This document shows positions 27,290 through 37,152 of a stretch of DNA of 64,000 nucleotides, piece after piece. The stretch's first letter is position 1. Each line of letters opens with the position of its first letter. The stretch covers positions 39,165 through 103,164 of the forward strand of contig CALHLD010000034.1 in NCBI GenBank assembly GCA_938034445.1, read 5' to 3'. Position numbers and translations under genes: made by a program. Under the pieces are notes generated by a model, which worked only from the letters and a program-made list of their open reading frames with translations, had not been told where the DNA came from and did not search any database. Source of the DNA: an uncultured archaeon. GTDB lineage: Archaea > Thermoproteota > Nitrososphaeria > JACIWG01.

Positions 27290-28053
27290 AGTCTAACTGC
27301 CACCCCCATCCTTTTCAAATATTCTTTAACCTCCCTTATAGTGTACTCTCTATAATGGAAAATAGATGCAGCAAGTGCGGCGTCAGCTTTTCCAAAAGTT
27401 AGTGCCTCGTAAATGTGTTTTGGTGTGCCTCCGCCTCCACTTGCAATAACTGGAATTTTAACGTTTGAAGAAATAAGTGAAGTCAACTCCAAATCGTATC
27501 CTTCCTTTGTTCCATCCCTATCAATTGACGTGAGAAGAATTTCTCCTGCACCTAATTCTTCAACCCTTTTAGCCCACTCAAGTGCATCAATGTTTCTTGC
27601 AACTCTTGCACCATGTGTATATACCTCGAATCCTGAACTTGTCCTATACGTTCTTTTTGCATCTATTGCTACAACAATACATTGTGCTCCATATTTTTTA
27701 GAAAGTTCTCTAACTATTTCAGGTTTTTCAACAGCCATCGTGTTTATTGATATTTTGTCAGCGCCATTTCTTAGAATTTTGTAAGCGTCTTCTATACTTC
27801 TTATTCCCCCTCCTACTGTGAAAGGTATATCCAACACTTCAGCAACCTTCTTCACGACATCATACAACGTGTCTCGTGACTCAACTGTTGCAGTAATGTC
27901 GAGAAAGACTAGTTCGTCTGCACCCTCATCCCTATACCTTGTTGCAAGTTCAACTGGGTCCCCTGCCTCCTTTAATTCAACAAAATGTTTGCCCTTCACA
28001 ACTTTGCCATTGTCAACGTCTAGACATGGTATTATTCTTTTAGCAACTGTCAT
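27286..28053 (-). CDS. hisF: Imidazole glycerol phosphate synthase, cyclase subunit
   Basis: A 255-residue (beta/alpha)8 barrel that uses ammonia from HisH to close the imidazole ring and release AICAR. The N-terminal [15 protein letters not shown] contains the catalytic Asp11-equivalent, [11 protein letters not shown] contains the second catalytic Asp, and phosphate-binding GGGIRS and ASGGGGTP loops are present. Overlaps hisA by 14 bp upstream and hisI by 4 bp downstream. Confidence 0.95.
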   Translation of the reverse strand: MTVAKRIIPCLDVDNGKVVKGKHFVELKEAGDPVELATRYRDEGADELVFLDITATVESRDTLYDVVKKVAEVLDIPFTVGGGIRSIEDAYKILRNGADKISINTMAVEKPEIVRELSKKYGAQCIVVAIDAKRTYRTSSGFEVYTHGARVARNIDALEWAKRVEELGAGEILLTSIDRDGTKEGYDLELTSLISSNVKIPVIASGGGGTPKHIYEALTFGKADAALAASIFHYREYTIREVKEYLKRMGVAVRL

Positions 28054-28759
28054 CTTTAACCGCCTCTACAGCCTCTCTAATATCTATAATCCTATCATAT
28101 AATACTCTACCCAATACTGCACCTTTAACCTTCATATGCTTTAAAACTAGTAGGTCATTTATTGATGATATGCCTCCTGCCACATAGACTTGTTTTAAAA
28201 ACTCTTCCATCTTTTTCAGGTATTGGACATTTATGCCCTCTAATGTCCCATCTGATCTTGTATTTGTTGAAAGGAAGAGTCTGACGCCCTTGGACCAGAG
28301 GCTTTTTATTGCATCGTATACGTCTATTGCTAAAACTGTTTTCCACCCGTCTACTGTAACTTTCCCATTTTTGTGATCAACTGCTACAATAACATTATCT
28401 TTTCCAAAAGACAATATGTCTTCTACTTTAAGTTTATTTGTAAAGATGGCTGAGCCGACAATAACTCTACTAACTCCAATATTAAATGCTTCTTCTACAT
28501 CTTTGATAGTATGCAATCCCCCTCCAAAGTGTATTGGCAACTTTATTCTCTCACATATTTTTTTAACAATTTTTCGATTATCTCCTAAGCCAAATGCTGC
28601 ATTTAGGTCAACAATATGTATGCCTGCAACCTCATGTTTTTCCCATTCTTGTGCAACTTTTAAAGGGTCGTTCGAGTATACGATCATGTTTGAAGGTTTT
28701 CCCTGCACTAGTCTCACAACCTTTCCATCCATCAAGTCTATCGCAGGCCATATTTCCAA
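28040..28759 (-). CDS. hisA: ProFAR isomerase
   Basis: A 239-residue TIM barrel paralogous to HisF that isomerises ProFAR to PRFAR. The N-terminal [18 protein letters not shown] carries the catalytic Asp8-equivalent, and [13 protein letters not shown] carries the second catalytic Asp; phosphate loops are HFGGGLHT and YVAGGISS. The gene begins 6 bp after hisH and overlaps hisF by 14 bp. Confidence 0.94.
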   Translation of the reverse strand: MEIWPAIDLMDGKVVRLVQGKPSNMIVYSNDPLKVAQEWEKHEVAGIHIVDLNAAFGLGDNRKIVKKICERIKLPIHFGGGLHTIKDVEEAFNIGVSRVIVGSAIFTNKLKVEDILSFGKDNVIVAVDHKNGKVTVDGWKTVLAIDVYDAIKSLWSKGVRLFLSTNTRSDGTLEGINVQYLKKMEEFLKQVYVAGGISSINDLLVLKHMKVKGAVLGRVLYDRIIDIREAVEAVKDDSC

Positions 28760-28765
28760 AGGCTT

Positions 28766-29368
28766 TCACCTTCTAACATATTCTACAAAATTTCTGATAA
28801 CCTGTCTCCCAAACTCTCCTGACTTTTCAGGATGAAATTGTGTGCCAAAAATGTTTCCTTCTTCTACAACAGAAGCAAATTCTATGCCATAGCATGTTGT
28901 TCCTTTAATAATAGCGTCATTGGATGGTTTTGGGTAATAGGAGTGTGCAAAGTAGGCCCACATTTCTCCCCTAAAATTTGACAATAGTAGACTATATCCT
29001 TTAGGCTTAACAAGATTCCAGCCCATGTGAGGCACCTTCATTGTTCTTGGAAACCTTACTACTTTACCATCGAATATGCCCAAACCTTTCCCATCTCCCT
29101 CCTCACTTTCACCAAATAATAGTTGCATGCCTAAGCATATTCCGAAAATGAATGTTCCTTTAACTATTGAATCCAAAATTTTATTTTTAAGCTTCTCTAT
29201 CTTTTGAACTGCTGAAGTAAAGTTTCCTACGCCAGGTAATATTATTGCAGAATATCTTCCTAGCCCCTCACTTTCATCAACAACTTTTACATGTATATTT
29301 GCTCTGTTAAAGGACGCTATTAAACTAAACATGTTGCTTGCTCCATAATCTATTACTGCTAACTCCAT
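28766..29368 (-). CDS. hisH: Imidazole glycerol phosphate synthase, glutaminase subunit
   Basis: A 200-residue class I glutamine amidotransferase that supplies ammonia to HisF. The nucleophile Cys is in FGICLGMQLL (about residue 78), and the His-Glu pair in GTQFHPEKSGEFG near the C-terminus. The oxyanion region is LPGVGNF. It abuts hisB directly. Confidence 0.94.
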   Translation of the reverse strand: MELAVIDYGASNMFSLIASFNRANIHVKVVDESEGLGRYSAIILPGVGNFTSAVQKIEKLKNKILDSIVKGTFIFGICLGMQLLFGESEEGDGKGLGIFDGKVVRFPRTMKVPHMGWNLVKPKGYSLLLSNFRGEMWAYFAHSYYPKPSNDAIIKGTTCYGIEFASVVEEGNIFGTQFHPEKSGEFGRQVIRNFVEYVRR

Positions 29369-29956
29369 TCACATCAATCCTTTAGAGCTCGGACTCCCAA
29401 CTCTCCTTTCATCGTATGACCATGCTTCTCTAAATGAAAGCGCTATCGCCTTGAATGCTGCCTCAATCTTATGGTGCACATTTTCACCCTTTAAAATTTC
29501 AACATGTAATGTGCATGGAATATTTTTGGCAAAGGTTTCTATAAAATGGATTATATCTTCGCAGGCTACATCCTCAACTTTTTGTTTTTCAAGCTCCATC
29601 TTTATTGACACATATGGTCTCTGAACGAGGTCAACACTTGCTAAAGCAAGTGCATCGTCCATTGGGACTATAGCATAGCCAAATCTTCTTAATCCTATTC
29701 TATCGCCTAAAGCATTTTTTATCGCGCTTCCTAAAACTATTGCAACATCCTCAATAATATGATGTTTTAGGTCGCCTTTTGCTCTAATTTCCAGGTCTAT
29801 TAGAGAGTGAGCTGAAAGTTCACTTAGCATGTGATTTAAAAATGCAACGGGCGTGTCAATTCCATATATGCCATTTCCATCTAAATTTAAATTAACAAGT
29901 ATCTCTGTCTCCTTCGTTTTACGTTCCAGTTTAGTTGTCCTCATAATTTTAGTCAC
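29369..29956 (-). CDS. hisB: Imidazoleglycerol-phosphate dehydratase
   Basis: A 195-residue, monofunctional dehydratase (no phosphatase domain). The metal-binding repeats HHIIEDVAIVLG and HHKIEAAFKA are both present, along with FLNHMLSELSAHS. Its start overlaps the end of the HAD-phosphatase-like gene by 4 bp. Confidence 0.94.
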   Translation of the reverse strand: MTKIMRTTKLERKTKETEILVNLNLDGNGIYGIDTPVAFLNHMLSELSAHSLIDLEIRAKGDLKHHIIEDVAIVLGSAIKNALGDRIGLRRFGYAIVPMDDALALASVDLVQRPYVSIKMELEKQKVEDVACEDIIHFIETFAKNIPCTLHVEILKGENVHHKIEAAFKAIALSFREAWSYDERRVGSPSSKGLM

Positions 29957-31029
29957 CTAATACTGTTCTTAAATACTTTTGGTAACATATTAACGGATGA
30001 AATTATTAGGTCGGTATTTGATTCCATAAAATATATTCTTATTCTATCATTTGGTTTTGCTACTCCAGCAAAGTATATTTTGTTTGAAACTTCCTTAGCC
30101 TTTTTGGCCAATATCAAGTCTTCAGCAGAATCGCCAACATATAATGTTGTTTGATCGTCTGCCAAATTTAATAGTGGTGTCGGTGAAGGCTTTTTAAATA
30201 GATTAACGTTGCCGAAACCTTCTCTAACCATATCTTCTATAAAGAAAGATTTTTTGACATCAAAATATTCCTCAATATCTTTCATTTTATATTGAATTGA
30301 AATTCTAGATCTTCCTGTTAATAAATACATTTTTGAATTAAAAATTTCTTTCAGCAACGATAACGTTCTCTTATTTAGATGCAGCCTTTCTATTTCAATA
30401 TTTCCTTTTAGGATTTTTATTGGAGGTTCTGTAGCATAAATTTTTTGAAATAGTTTTTTTCCATAATATATTGAATCAAAAATCTTTGCCAGTAGACTTT
30501 GTTGGACATTAGTAGGTCTTCCAATTATGTTAATGAATTCTTTGAGTTCATCAAATGTACCTTTTTCTCTGCATACATTTATAGAATATTTTTCTGGGTC
30601 ATTAATTGGGTCAGTATTAAGGCTCTCTAGGAAACTCTCAAATTCTAGTTTAAATTCGTTTTTGCTAAATTTAAAGTCTGCTACCTTCAATCTCCAAATG
30701 TTCAGCCACTCAAGTAGTTCTTTTGTCTGTTCTTTAGACAATGTTGTAAAGAGGAATAATGCTAACGCATATGTTGAATCCCAATCGTTGTTGTAAATTC
30801 CTGTAAACTTTAGCTTTTCAATTTCCTTGTATCCAATGAATTTCCTTTGTGGAAAAGGTTTAAAGATAAATGAAAGTGTCTGTTTTATGGTCTTTCTATA
30901 TGAATTGTTTGTGTTTATTAGAACTCCATCACAATCAAATACCAGACATTCTATATCATCCACAATTTCCATAAAACTCTTATGTAAGTATACTTTTCCA
31001 TTTTCTAGTCTAATATAGTTTCCGATCAT
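29953..31029 (-). CDS. HAD-superfamily phosphatase-like protein in the histidine operon
   Basis: A 358-residue HAD protein. Motif I is LVFDCDGVLINTNNSYR at about residue 30, motif II is YLLTGRSR, motif III is Lys in NLFKKPSPTP, and motif IV is LYVGDSAEDLILAKKA. The cap insertion between motifs I and II is large (about 190 residues). It sits between hisD and hisB, overlapping hisB by 4 bp. No other histidinol-phosphate phosphatase is in the operon, so this is the best local candidate for that step. Similar HAD proteins occur next to hisB in other archaea, but the activity here is inferred. Acting on another sugar phosphate is the alternative. Confidence 0.75.
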   Translation of the reverse strand: MIGNYIRLENGKVYLHKSFMEIVDDIECLVFDCDGVLINTNNSYRKTIKQTLSFIFKPFPQRKFIGYKEIEKLKFTGIYNNDWDSTYALALFLFTTLSKEQTKELLEWLNIWRLKVADFKFSKNEFKLEFESFLESLNTDPINDPEKYSINVCREKGTFDELKEFINIIGRPTNVQQSLLAKIFDSIYYGKKLFQKIYATEPPIKILKGNIEIERLHLNKRTLSLLKEIFNSKMYLLTGRSRISIQYKMKDIEEYFDVKKSFFIEDMVREGFGNVNLFKKPSPTPLLNLADDQTTLYVGDSAEDLILAKKAKEVSNKIYFAGVAKPNDRIRIYFMESNTDLIISSVNMLPKVFKNSIR

Positions 31030-31077
31030 ATAATATTTCCTCCAAAAAATTTATTGAATGTAAAATGCTAACCTTTA

Positions 31078-32352
31078 TCACTTGATTCCCCTTTTATGTC
31101 GTATACTGTTCACATGATTAAGTAATCCTTCAGATTCTCCAAGCTGCTCCACCACACTAAATGTTTTTTCAGAATATCTATTTGATGCTACAACAACCTT
31201 TATGAGTTTTGCAAAGTCTAGACAAGATAATCCCCCTCTATACTTTGCCTGTCCACTAGTAGGAAGTATGTGGTTTACTCCACAATAGTAGTCAGTTAGT
31301 ACACTTGAACCATTAACCATGATAGCTCCAACATTTTTAATTGACTCTAAAATTTTTCCATAATCTTTTGAAAATATTTCTAAATGTTCTGGTGCAAGCT
31401 CATTGATAAAATCTATTGCAACATCCTGTCCCTCCACTAAGGCTAGAAAGCCATTATCTTCAATAGAAAAATTAACAGTATCCCGTCTATGTGCTGACAT
31501 AATATATTCTGGTAGAAGCTGTGCAACTCGTTTAATAAGATGTGGTGATGTTGTCACAAGTCCACATAATGTGTCCGAACTATGTTCAGCTTGAGCGATA
31601 AGGTCTAATACAATTTGCTCAGAATAGTCCTCCTCGTCCGCGTAAACAATAAGCTCTGAAGGGCCTGCCAACATGTCTATCGCAACATCACGTGAAACAG
31701 CAGCCTTTGCTAAGGTCACATACTTTCCTCCAGGGCCAACAATTTTATCCACAGGTTTAATTGTTTCAGTTCCATATGCTAATGCTGCAATAGCATGTGC
31801 ACCGCCTACACGATATATTTCTGTAACACCCGCTATATCCGCTGCAACCATGAGTAGCTTATTCAAATTTTTTGGTGGAGAAACAACAGCAACTCTCTCT
31901 ACTCCAGCGACTTTTGCTGGCAAAGCAGCCATCAAAACTGTAGAAGGATAAGATGCTTCACCACCAGGTACATAGCATCCAACACTATCTATTGGCCTTA
32001 AAATTTGCATGATCTGATATCCTTCGTATTCAATTTTAAAGAACATCCTATTGAATGTCTCCTTTTCAACTCTCTCTATATTTTCTTTTAATATTTTTAA
32101 TGCTCTAATCTGCTCTTCACTAACATGATTGTATGCACTTTTTATTTCCTCACTTTTAACCATAATCATATCCTTTGACAGTGTAATATTATCAAAGTTT
32201 TTTGTATACTCGATTAAGGCTTCATCGCCTCTTGTTCTTACATCCTCTATTACCTTTAACACCTTCTCCCTATCCTTATCGAAAATTCTCCTTTCCCTTA
32301 TACTGGCCAATATTCTTTTAATGTTTTCTCTCCTAACATGGTATGTTTTCAA
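31078..32352 (-). CDS. hisD: Histidinol dehydrogenase
   Basis: A 424-residue, NAD-dependent enzyme that oxidises histidinol to histidine in two steps. Conserved elements are YVPGGEASYPSTVLMAALPAKVAGV, the active-site Glu-His in LAPEHLEIF, and zinc-site residues in DLIAQAEHSSDT and GVNHILPTSGQAKYRGGLS. It begins 2 bp after hisG and is followed, after 48 bp, by the HAD gene. Confidence 0.95.
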   Translation of the reverse strand: MKTYHVRRENIKRILASIRERRIFDKDREKVLKVIEDVRTRGDEALIEYTKNFDNITLSKDMIMVKSEEIKSAYNHVSEEQIRALKILKENIERVEKETFNRMFFKIEYEGYQIMQILRPIDSVGCYVPGGEASYPSTVLMAALPAKVAGVERVAVVSPPKNLNKLLMVAADIAGVTEIYRVGGAHAIAALAYGTETIKPVDKIVGPGGKYVTLAKAAVSRDVAIDMLAGPSELIVYADEEDYSEQIVLDLIAQAEHSSDTLCGLVTTSPHLIKRVAQLLPEYIMSAHRRDTVNFSIEDNGFLALVEGQDVAIDFINELAPEHLEIFSKDYGKILESIKNVGAIMVNGSSVLTDYYCGVNHILPTSGQAKYRGGLSCLDFAKLIKVVVASNRYSEKTFSVVEQLGESEGLLNHVNSIRHKRGIK

Positions 32353-32354
32353 AC

Positions 32355-33338
32355 TTATGCCTCACCATTTTCTTCTTTCGCTATATCCTCCAATGGCATT
32401 ATAAGTTGTGGTTCATGAACTACTAGGCCTTGAGCCAGCTTCCTTAGTTTTGGCAGAAGCTTCATGTATTCTGAACGAGATATTACCGTGTTAACTGCAT
32501 ACCATCCTGGCTTAGAAAGTTTGCTTATTGTGGGCCCCTTCAATCCAGGTAGAAGAGAGACAAGAGCCTGAAGATTTTCTTCTTTAACATTAACGAAAAT
32601 ATGAAGTTTTTTCCCACTTTCTATAACCCCTCTAAAGAGTGCCACAATATCGTATATTTTTTCCTTCTTCAACCCATCGGATAAAGAATTTTTGTTGGCT
32701 ATAAGTACGGCTTGTGAATCCACTATTAGGTCTAATGGCTTTAATCCGTTCTGTTCCAATGTAGTGCCTGTCTCTGAAACGTCGGCGATCGCGTCCGCTT
32801 CTTCTGGAGGCTTTGCTTCAGTGGCGCCAAATGAAAGATATATTTGTATACTCTTATTTTCGCCTGTCTTCCACCATGGAGTAATTATTAAAGGCTTTAT
32901 TTTGCCATAAACCTGTTGGTATACAGGAAGTGACATTAGATATTTTGAGACAGATAAGGGGTATTCTGTTGATATTCTTAGGGTCCTATTTTCGGACCAA
33001 TATTTTTTAACCATTTCACTCATACTGTTTGCTTCACATGTTTTTGGGACGGCGAAAACAAGTTTTGTTTGACCATATTCGAGGTTTAGGAGAACCTTAA
33101 CATCAGCTGATGTTTCTTGAACCCAGTCTAGGCCAGTAATCCCTAAATCATATAATCCATCAGAAACGTAAATTGGTATTTCCTGTGGTCTCAAAATTTT
33201 GAACCTAATTTCTGTATCATTGGATGTAGGCCTATAACTTCTTTCCTTACCATAGAGTTTTATGAATGCTTTTTCAATAAACTCGTAAGTTGCCCTTTCA
33301 AGAGAGCCCTTGGGTATTGCAAATGATACATTAGCCAA
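32355..33338 (-). CDS. hisG: ATP phosphoribosyltransferase
   Basis: A 327-residue enzyme for the first, committed step (ATP + PRPP). The N-terminal SFAIPKGSLERATYEFIEKA, LGITGLDWVQET and the PRPP loop DVSETGTTLEQNGLK are evident. The C-terminal approximately 80 residues form the regulatory domain of the long form, suggesting histidine feedback. The start is TTG, with a GAGGTG Shine-Dalgarno 7 nt upstream. As the first gene of the operon it fixes the promoter position. Confidence 0.93.
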   Translation of the reverse strand: MANVSFAIPKGSLERATYEFIEKAFIKLYGKERSYRPTSNDTEIRFKILRPQEIPIYVSDGLYDLGITGLDWVQETSADVKVLLNLEYGQTKLVFAVPKTCEANSMSEMVKKYWSENRTLRISTEYPLSVSKYLMSLPVYQQVYGKIKPLIITPWWKTGENKSIQIYLSFGATEAKPPEEADAIADVSETGTTLEQNGLKPLDLIVDSQAVLIANKNSLSDGLKKEKIYDIVALFRGVIESGKKLHIFVNVKEENLQALVSLLPGLKGPTISKLSKPGWYAVNTVISRSEYMKLLPKLRKLAQGLVVHEPQLIMPLEDIAKEENGEA

Positions 33339-33345
33339 AGGTTTT

Positions 33346-33410
33346 CACCTCAAAAAATTTTTCTTGTTCCATAAACTGTTTATTCGCAAAAATTGTCTCT
33401 ATATTTAAAG
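33346..33410 (-). promoter_or_regulatory. Promoter and ribosome binding site of the histidine operon
   Basis: On the minus strand a TATA box (CTTTAAATATA, 33400-33410) lies about 67 nt before the hisG TTG. This predicts a leader of roughly 40 nt ending with the GAGGTG Shine-Dalgarno (33346-33351). Most other promoters here appear leaderless. Confidence 0.5.
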
Positions 33411-33424
33411 ATAATTTTGCATAC

Positions 33425-33478
33425 TTAGGCTTTAGCTTTAAGTAGATGAACTAACTCACCCATTCCAGCCTCAACCAT
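33425..33478 (-). CDS. Possible 17-residue small ORF upstream of the histidine operon
   Basis: Reading leftward, ATG...TAA encodes MVEAGMGELVHLLKAKA. A TATA-like TTTAAATA lies about 24 nt before the ATG, so a leaderless transcript could begin here. It would lie 87 bp upstream of hisG and contains one histidine, too few for classical attenuation. It is too short to be certain; it may be chance. Confidence 0.25.
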   Translation of the reverse strand: MVEAGMGELVHLLKAKA

Positions 33479-33522
33479 CTTCAGTCAAAAATTGTATTAT
33501 TTAAATTTTTTATATGTGTAAT

Positions 33523-34749
33523 CTATTCTTTTAAGGCTTGCTCTATATCCTCCTTTAAATCCTCGACATCTTCTAATCCAACTGACAGCCTTACCAAATT
33601 TTCAGTTATACCAAGTTCCTCCTTTAAAGATTGAGGCATGCTCTTTGATGCACTTAATATTGGGTAAGTTGCTAACGTTTCTACGCCACCAAGGCTTGGT
33701 GTAGACTTTATAACATTAACCTTTTTAAAGAAGTTGAATGCTGCATCTTTTCCACCCTTAATCTTGAAACTTACTACGCCACCATATAATGGTCGTTCAA
33801 AGACTTTATTTGCAATAGAATAGTATGGACTGTCTTTTAAACCTGGGTAATAAACTTCCTCCACTTTAGGATGATCTCTCAAGAATTCAGCAATTTTCAA
33901 GGCATTCTCACACTGTTTAACAAATCTAACTTCTAATGTTTCCAGTCCACGGATTACAAGGTATGCTTCAAATGGATTCATTATTGTTCCAAGATTCTTG
34001 CGCCAGTCCCATAGTTCTTTAATTGTTTCCTTGTTTCCGGCAACAGACCCTCCTATCACATCATTGTGGCCTGAAAGATATTTGGTTAAGCTGTAGAGTA
34101 CAAGCCATGCGCCATTCTTAACTGGTTTATAGAGTAGTGGTGTTGCGAACGTATTATCGACAACGATCCTAACATTGTTTTCCTTACACACTTTTATAAC
34201 TTCGTTTACATCTATAACCTTAAGTAAAGGATTTGTTATAGTTTCAACTATAACAAGACTAATTTTATCGTCTATCAAGCTAATGATTTCATCAGTATCC
34301 GGTCCACCGAACAAGGTTTTGACTCCATACTTATCCAAATTTAGAGCAAGCTGCTGTGTTACACCATATGCTTCTTTAGATATTAAGATGGTAGAACCAC
34401 TTTCTAGTGTTGAGAGATAAACAGTTGAAATAGCCGCCATACCGCAGTTGAAGGCTAAAGCGTCTTCTGCTTCATCAAGTTTCGCTAACACTTTTTCCAG
34501 TGCATAGACTGTAGGATTCTCTTCCCTAGAATATTTTAATTCCGTCTCTCTAGCTGTCTTCCTTGGTAATCCAGTTATCTTATCAAATTGTTCCCAAACT
34601 ACTGTCTGGTATATTGGAACCTTAAATAAGCCCAGTTCTGGATCATAAAATTCATGTCCGTGAATACTTTTAGTGGAAAAGCCTTTAAATTGTTCCTTTG
34701 AGTTGGAGCATCTAACATTAATATTCTTCTTGTCTGTTAGATTTACCAC
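33523..34749 (-). CDS. Cys/Met-metabolism PLP enzyme (cystathionine gamma-synthase/lyase family)
   Basis: 408 residues, fold type I PLP enzyme of trans-sulfuration. The PLP lysine is in VLYSLTKYLSGHNDVIGG (about residue 220). Other family blocks are YSREENPTVYALEKVLAKLDEAEDALAF, VDNTFATPLL and SVGLEDVEDLKEDI at the C-terminus. The N-terminus has about 20 extra residues before KSIHGHEFYDPE; an internal start is possible. The family covers cystathionine gamma-synthase, gamma- and beta-lyase, methionine gamma-lyase and O-acetylhomoserine sulfhydrylase; which one cannot be settled from sequence. Confidence 0.85.
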   Translation of the reverse strand: MVNLTDKKNINVRCSNSKEQFKGFSTKSIHGHEFYDPELGLFKVPIYQTVVWEQFDKITGLPRKTARETELKYSREENPTVYALEKVLAKLDEAEDALAFNCGMAAISTVYLSTLESGSTILISKEAYGVTQQLALNLDKYGVKTLFGGPDTDEIISLIDDKISLVIVETITNPLLKVIDVNEVIKVCKENNVRIVVDNTFATPLLYKPVKNGAWLVLYSLTKYLSGHNDVIGGSVAGNKETIKELWDWRKNLGTIMNPFEAYLVIRGLETLEVRFVKQCENALKIAEFLRDHPKVEEVYYPGLKDSPYYSIANKVFERPLYGGVVSFKIKGGKDAAFNFFKKVNVIKSTPSLGGVETLATYPILSASKSMPQSLKEELGITENLVRLSVGLEDVEDLKEDIEQALKE

Positions 34750-34818
34750 CCAAAACTACAACTAAATGGCCAAATATATACTTTTTAATAAATTTTAATA
34801 AAATGGACTTTTATATAT

Positions 34819-35298
34819 TTATCCTCCTGGCCCACCGTGGAATACTGCGTCTTTCCAGACCATGTCCCAGACTATATCTTCTGTTAAGGCCTCTTTAGAC
34901 ATAATAACATTTTTTAGTTCTTGGAATATTTTATGATGTCTTACCTCATCATCCATTATAAGCTGTAGTATCATTTTTATTTTCGGATCATCAACCTTTT
35001 CCAGTAAACTTTTTACAGTTTGATACATTTTACTCTCAATTTTTATATGTAGGTCAATTTCTTCTTGGATTCTTTCGATATCGCTTTCTGATACCATTTT
35101 CCTACTTTTATCCAATAGATCTAGTATTGCAATATAAAGATGTGAATGTTTTTCTGAATCAAATGCTACAGTTGTCAAAAGTGCTTTTATAACACCACTA
35201 TCTATTGATTCAACAAGTTTCAGTAATCTTTGGGAAAGCTCATACTCTTCTTTAACCATTTCCTTGGAAACATCTTTTACACTCATTTTAATCAACAT
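34819..35298 (-). CDS. Ferritin-like (rubrerythrin-fold) di-iron protein
   Basis: A 159-residue four-helix bundle. Metal-ligand patterns are present on all four helices: KEEYELSQRLL, FDSEKHSHLYIAILD, HIKIESKMYQ and MDDEVRHHKIFQEL, i.e. two E-x-x-H-like pairs and two lone Glu. The C-terminus ends in FHGGPGG. It lacks the rubredoxin-like domain of rubrerythrins. A role in peroxide reduction or iron handling in an anaerobe is likely; the natural substrate is unknown. Confidence 0.7.
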   Translation of the reverse strand: MLIKMSVKDVSKEMVKEEYELSQRLLKLVESIDSGVIKALLTTVAFDSEKHSHLYIAILDLLDKSRKMVSESDIERIQEEIDLHIKIESKMYQTVKSLLEKVDDPKIKMILQLIMDDEVRHHKIFQELKNVIMSKEALTEDIVWDMVWKDAVFHGGPGG

Positions 35299-35383
35299 TT
35301 ATTAAAAGGAACCTCTATTTAAATATTGTCTAAAATTAGTAAAAAATAAGTTTATTTTTTCTAAATAATTTTGTTTAAAAATA

Positions 35384-35902
35384 TTATAGTTTTGTTTCCC
35401 AGGGAAACATTTTATGGTTTCTGAAATATTCCGCTATCCCTCCTGCCTCTACAATCTTTAACATAAATTCTGGATATGGTTTAATGTTCGCCTCTAAACC
35501 TGTTTCGAGCGCATAAACCTTTCCAGATGATAGGTCGATTGTTAGAGGCTCATTATCTTTAATCATTTCTATAAATTTTTTTTCCGAAATAATTACCGGG
35601 AGTCCCACATTTATCGCGTTTCTAAAGAATATTCTTGCAAAAGATTCTGCGATAACAGCGTTGACTCCTGCAGCCTTTAGAACCCTCGGTGCCTGTTCTC
35701 TGCTTGAACCGCATCCAAAATTTTTTTGTGCCACAATAATGCTTCCTCCATAAAGTCTTTCCTTAAGTTTTGGGTCAAGGTCTTCGAAAACATATTTTGC
35801 AAGTTCTTTGATATCTTGTGTTCTATACTTATACTTTCCAGAAATGATTAAATCCGTATTTATATGATCTCCTAATCTAACACATTTTCCATTTATCTTC
35901 AT
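35384..35902 (-). CDS. Aconitase-family small subunit (LeuD/HacB-like)
   Basis: 172 residues, the swivelling small domain of isopropylmalate isomerase/homoaconitase. [23 protein letters not shown] is the conserved substrate-phosphate region. The specificity loop reads [10 protein letters not shown] (residues 21-30). In the studied methanogen enzymes a loop of the type YLRT with an Arg favours tricarboxylates (homoaconitate), while hydrophobic loops favour isopropylmalate. Arg27 here therefore points to a tricarboxylate substrate. Its ATG overlaps the large-subunit stop by 4 bp, with GGTGA as ribosome binding site. Confidence 0.85.
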   Translation of the reverse strand: MKINGKCVRLGDHINTDLIISGKYKYRTQDIKELAKYVFEDLDPKLKERLYGGSIIVAQKNFGCGSSREQAPRVLKAAGVNAVIAESFARIFFRNAINVGLPVIISEKKFIEMIKDNEPLTIDLSSGKVYALETGLEANIKPYPEFMLKIVEAGGIAEYFRNHKMFPWETKL

Positions 35903-37152
35903 AAATTTTCACCATATTTTCTTGGGTCAACAATTTTTCCTTCCAAAGCAGATGCTGCTGCAGTAGCAGGGCTGGATAAATAAATTTTTGAACTACTTGA
36001 ACCCATTCTGCCAATAAAGTTTCTATTACTTGTTGAAATTGCAACTTCACCATCTCCTAATAAACCCATATGTGCTCCAATACATGGACCACATGTTGGA
36101 AATCCCACAATACATCCTGCTCTAACAAGTTTATCAATTAATCCCTTATTAAGGGCCTCATAGTAAACTTTTCTTGAAGCAGGTATCACAATACATCGGG
36201 TTTTAACATTTTTTCCATCTAATATTCTGGATGCTATTTCTATGTCCTCAAGTCTACCATTAGTGCATGAGCCTATAAACACTTGATCCACTTCTGTACC
36301 CTCAACCTCCCTAACACTTTTAACATTATCCACGTTTGATGGTGCCGCAACAAGCGGCTCAAGTTTTGATGCATCGACGTAAAGTTCATCAGTATACTTT
36401 GCATCCTTGTCTGCCTTGACTGGCTTAAAATCGCCAACTCTTTCTTTTAACCATTCTTCTGTCACACTATTTAATTCCATTGGACAACATTTTGCACCCA
36501 TTTCAACAGCCATATTTGCGATGGTCATTCTTGAATCAACACTTAAACCGTCAATACAGCTCCCATGGTATTCTACCGACTTATAAGTTAGTCCATCTGC
36601 TTTAACCTCTCCTAGCACATGTAGTACAAGATCCTTTGACATAATCATATCCTTAAATTCGCCTTCAACCACAATCTTTACAGACTCTGGGACCATAAAC
36701 CACAATTTTCCTGTGATCATAGCTATTGCTGCATCTGTGCTTCCTACACCTGTTGCAAATGCGTTAAAAGCACCATGTGTTACAGTGTGGGAGTCTGCAC
36801 CAACTACTACTGAACCAGGTTTTACGTATCCTTCTTCAGGTAAAACTTGGTGGCATATACCTGAACCAGCATCATATAATCGGATGCCATGTTTTTTAGC
36901 AAATTTTCTCATCGCAGAATGGATGTTTGATATTTGGGGTGAAGGACTGGGTGATGCATGATCTATAAAGAATACTACTTTATCTTTATCAAAGACCTTT
37001 TCTATACCAATTTCTTGCATTGACTCTATTGCAAGTAAAGCTGTACCATCATGCGCAAACACTACGTCAACGTCTGCTAGCACAAATTCTCCTGCTGAAA
37101 CACTATTTTTTCCAGAAGATTTTGCGAGAATCTTTTCAACCAATGTTGACAT
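35899..37152 (-). CDS. Aconitase-family large subunit (LeuC/HacA-like), Fe-S dehydratase
   Basis: 417 residues from the chosen ATG at 37152, which has an AGGTGA Shine-Dalgarno 5 nt upstream (an upstream GTG at 37161 falls in that region). The [4Fe-4S] cysteines are in FIGSCTNGR and GFPTCGPCIGAHMG. VVGADSHTVTHGAFNAFATGVGSTD is the other family signature. With the small subunit it isomerises a hydroxy-acid by dehydration and rehydration. It overlaps the synthase gene by 17 bp, indicating a three-gene operon for consecutive steps. Confidence 0.87.
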   Translation of the reverse strand: MSTLVEKILAKSSGKNSVSAGEFVLADVDVVFAHDGTALLAIESMQEIGIEKVFDKDKVVFFIDHASPSPSPQISNIHSAMRKFAKKHGIRLYDAGSGICHQVLPEEGYVKPGSVVVGADSHTVTHGAFNAFATGVGSTDAAIAMITGKLWFMVPESVKIVVEGEFKDMIMSKDLVLHVLGEVKADGLTYKSVEYHGSCIDGLSVDSRMTIANMAVEMGAKCCPMELNSVTEEWLKERVGDFKPVKADKDAKYTDELYVDASKLEPLVAAPSNVDNVKSVREVEGTEVDQVFIGSCTNGRLEDIEIASRILDGKNVKTRCIVIPASRKVYYEALNKGLIDKLVRAGCIVGFPTCGPCIGAHMGLLGDGEVAISTSNRNFIGRMGSSSSKIYLSSPATAAASALEGKIVDPRKYGENL

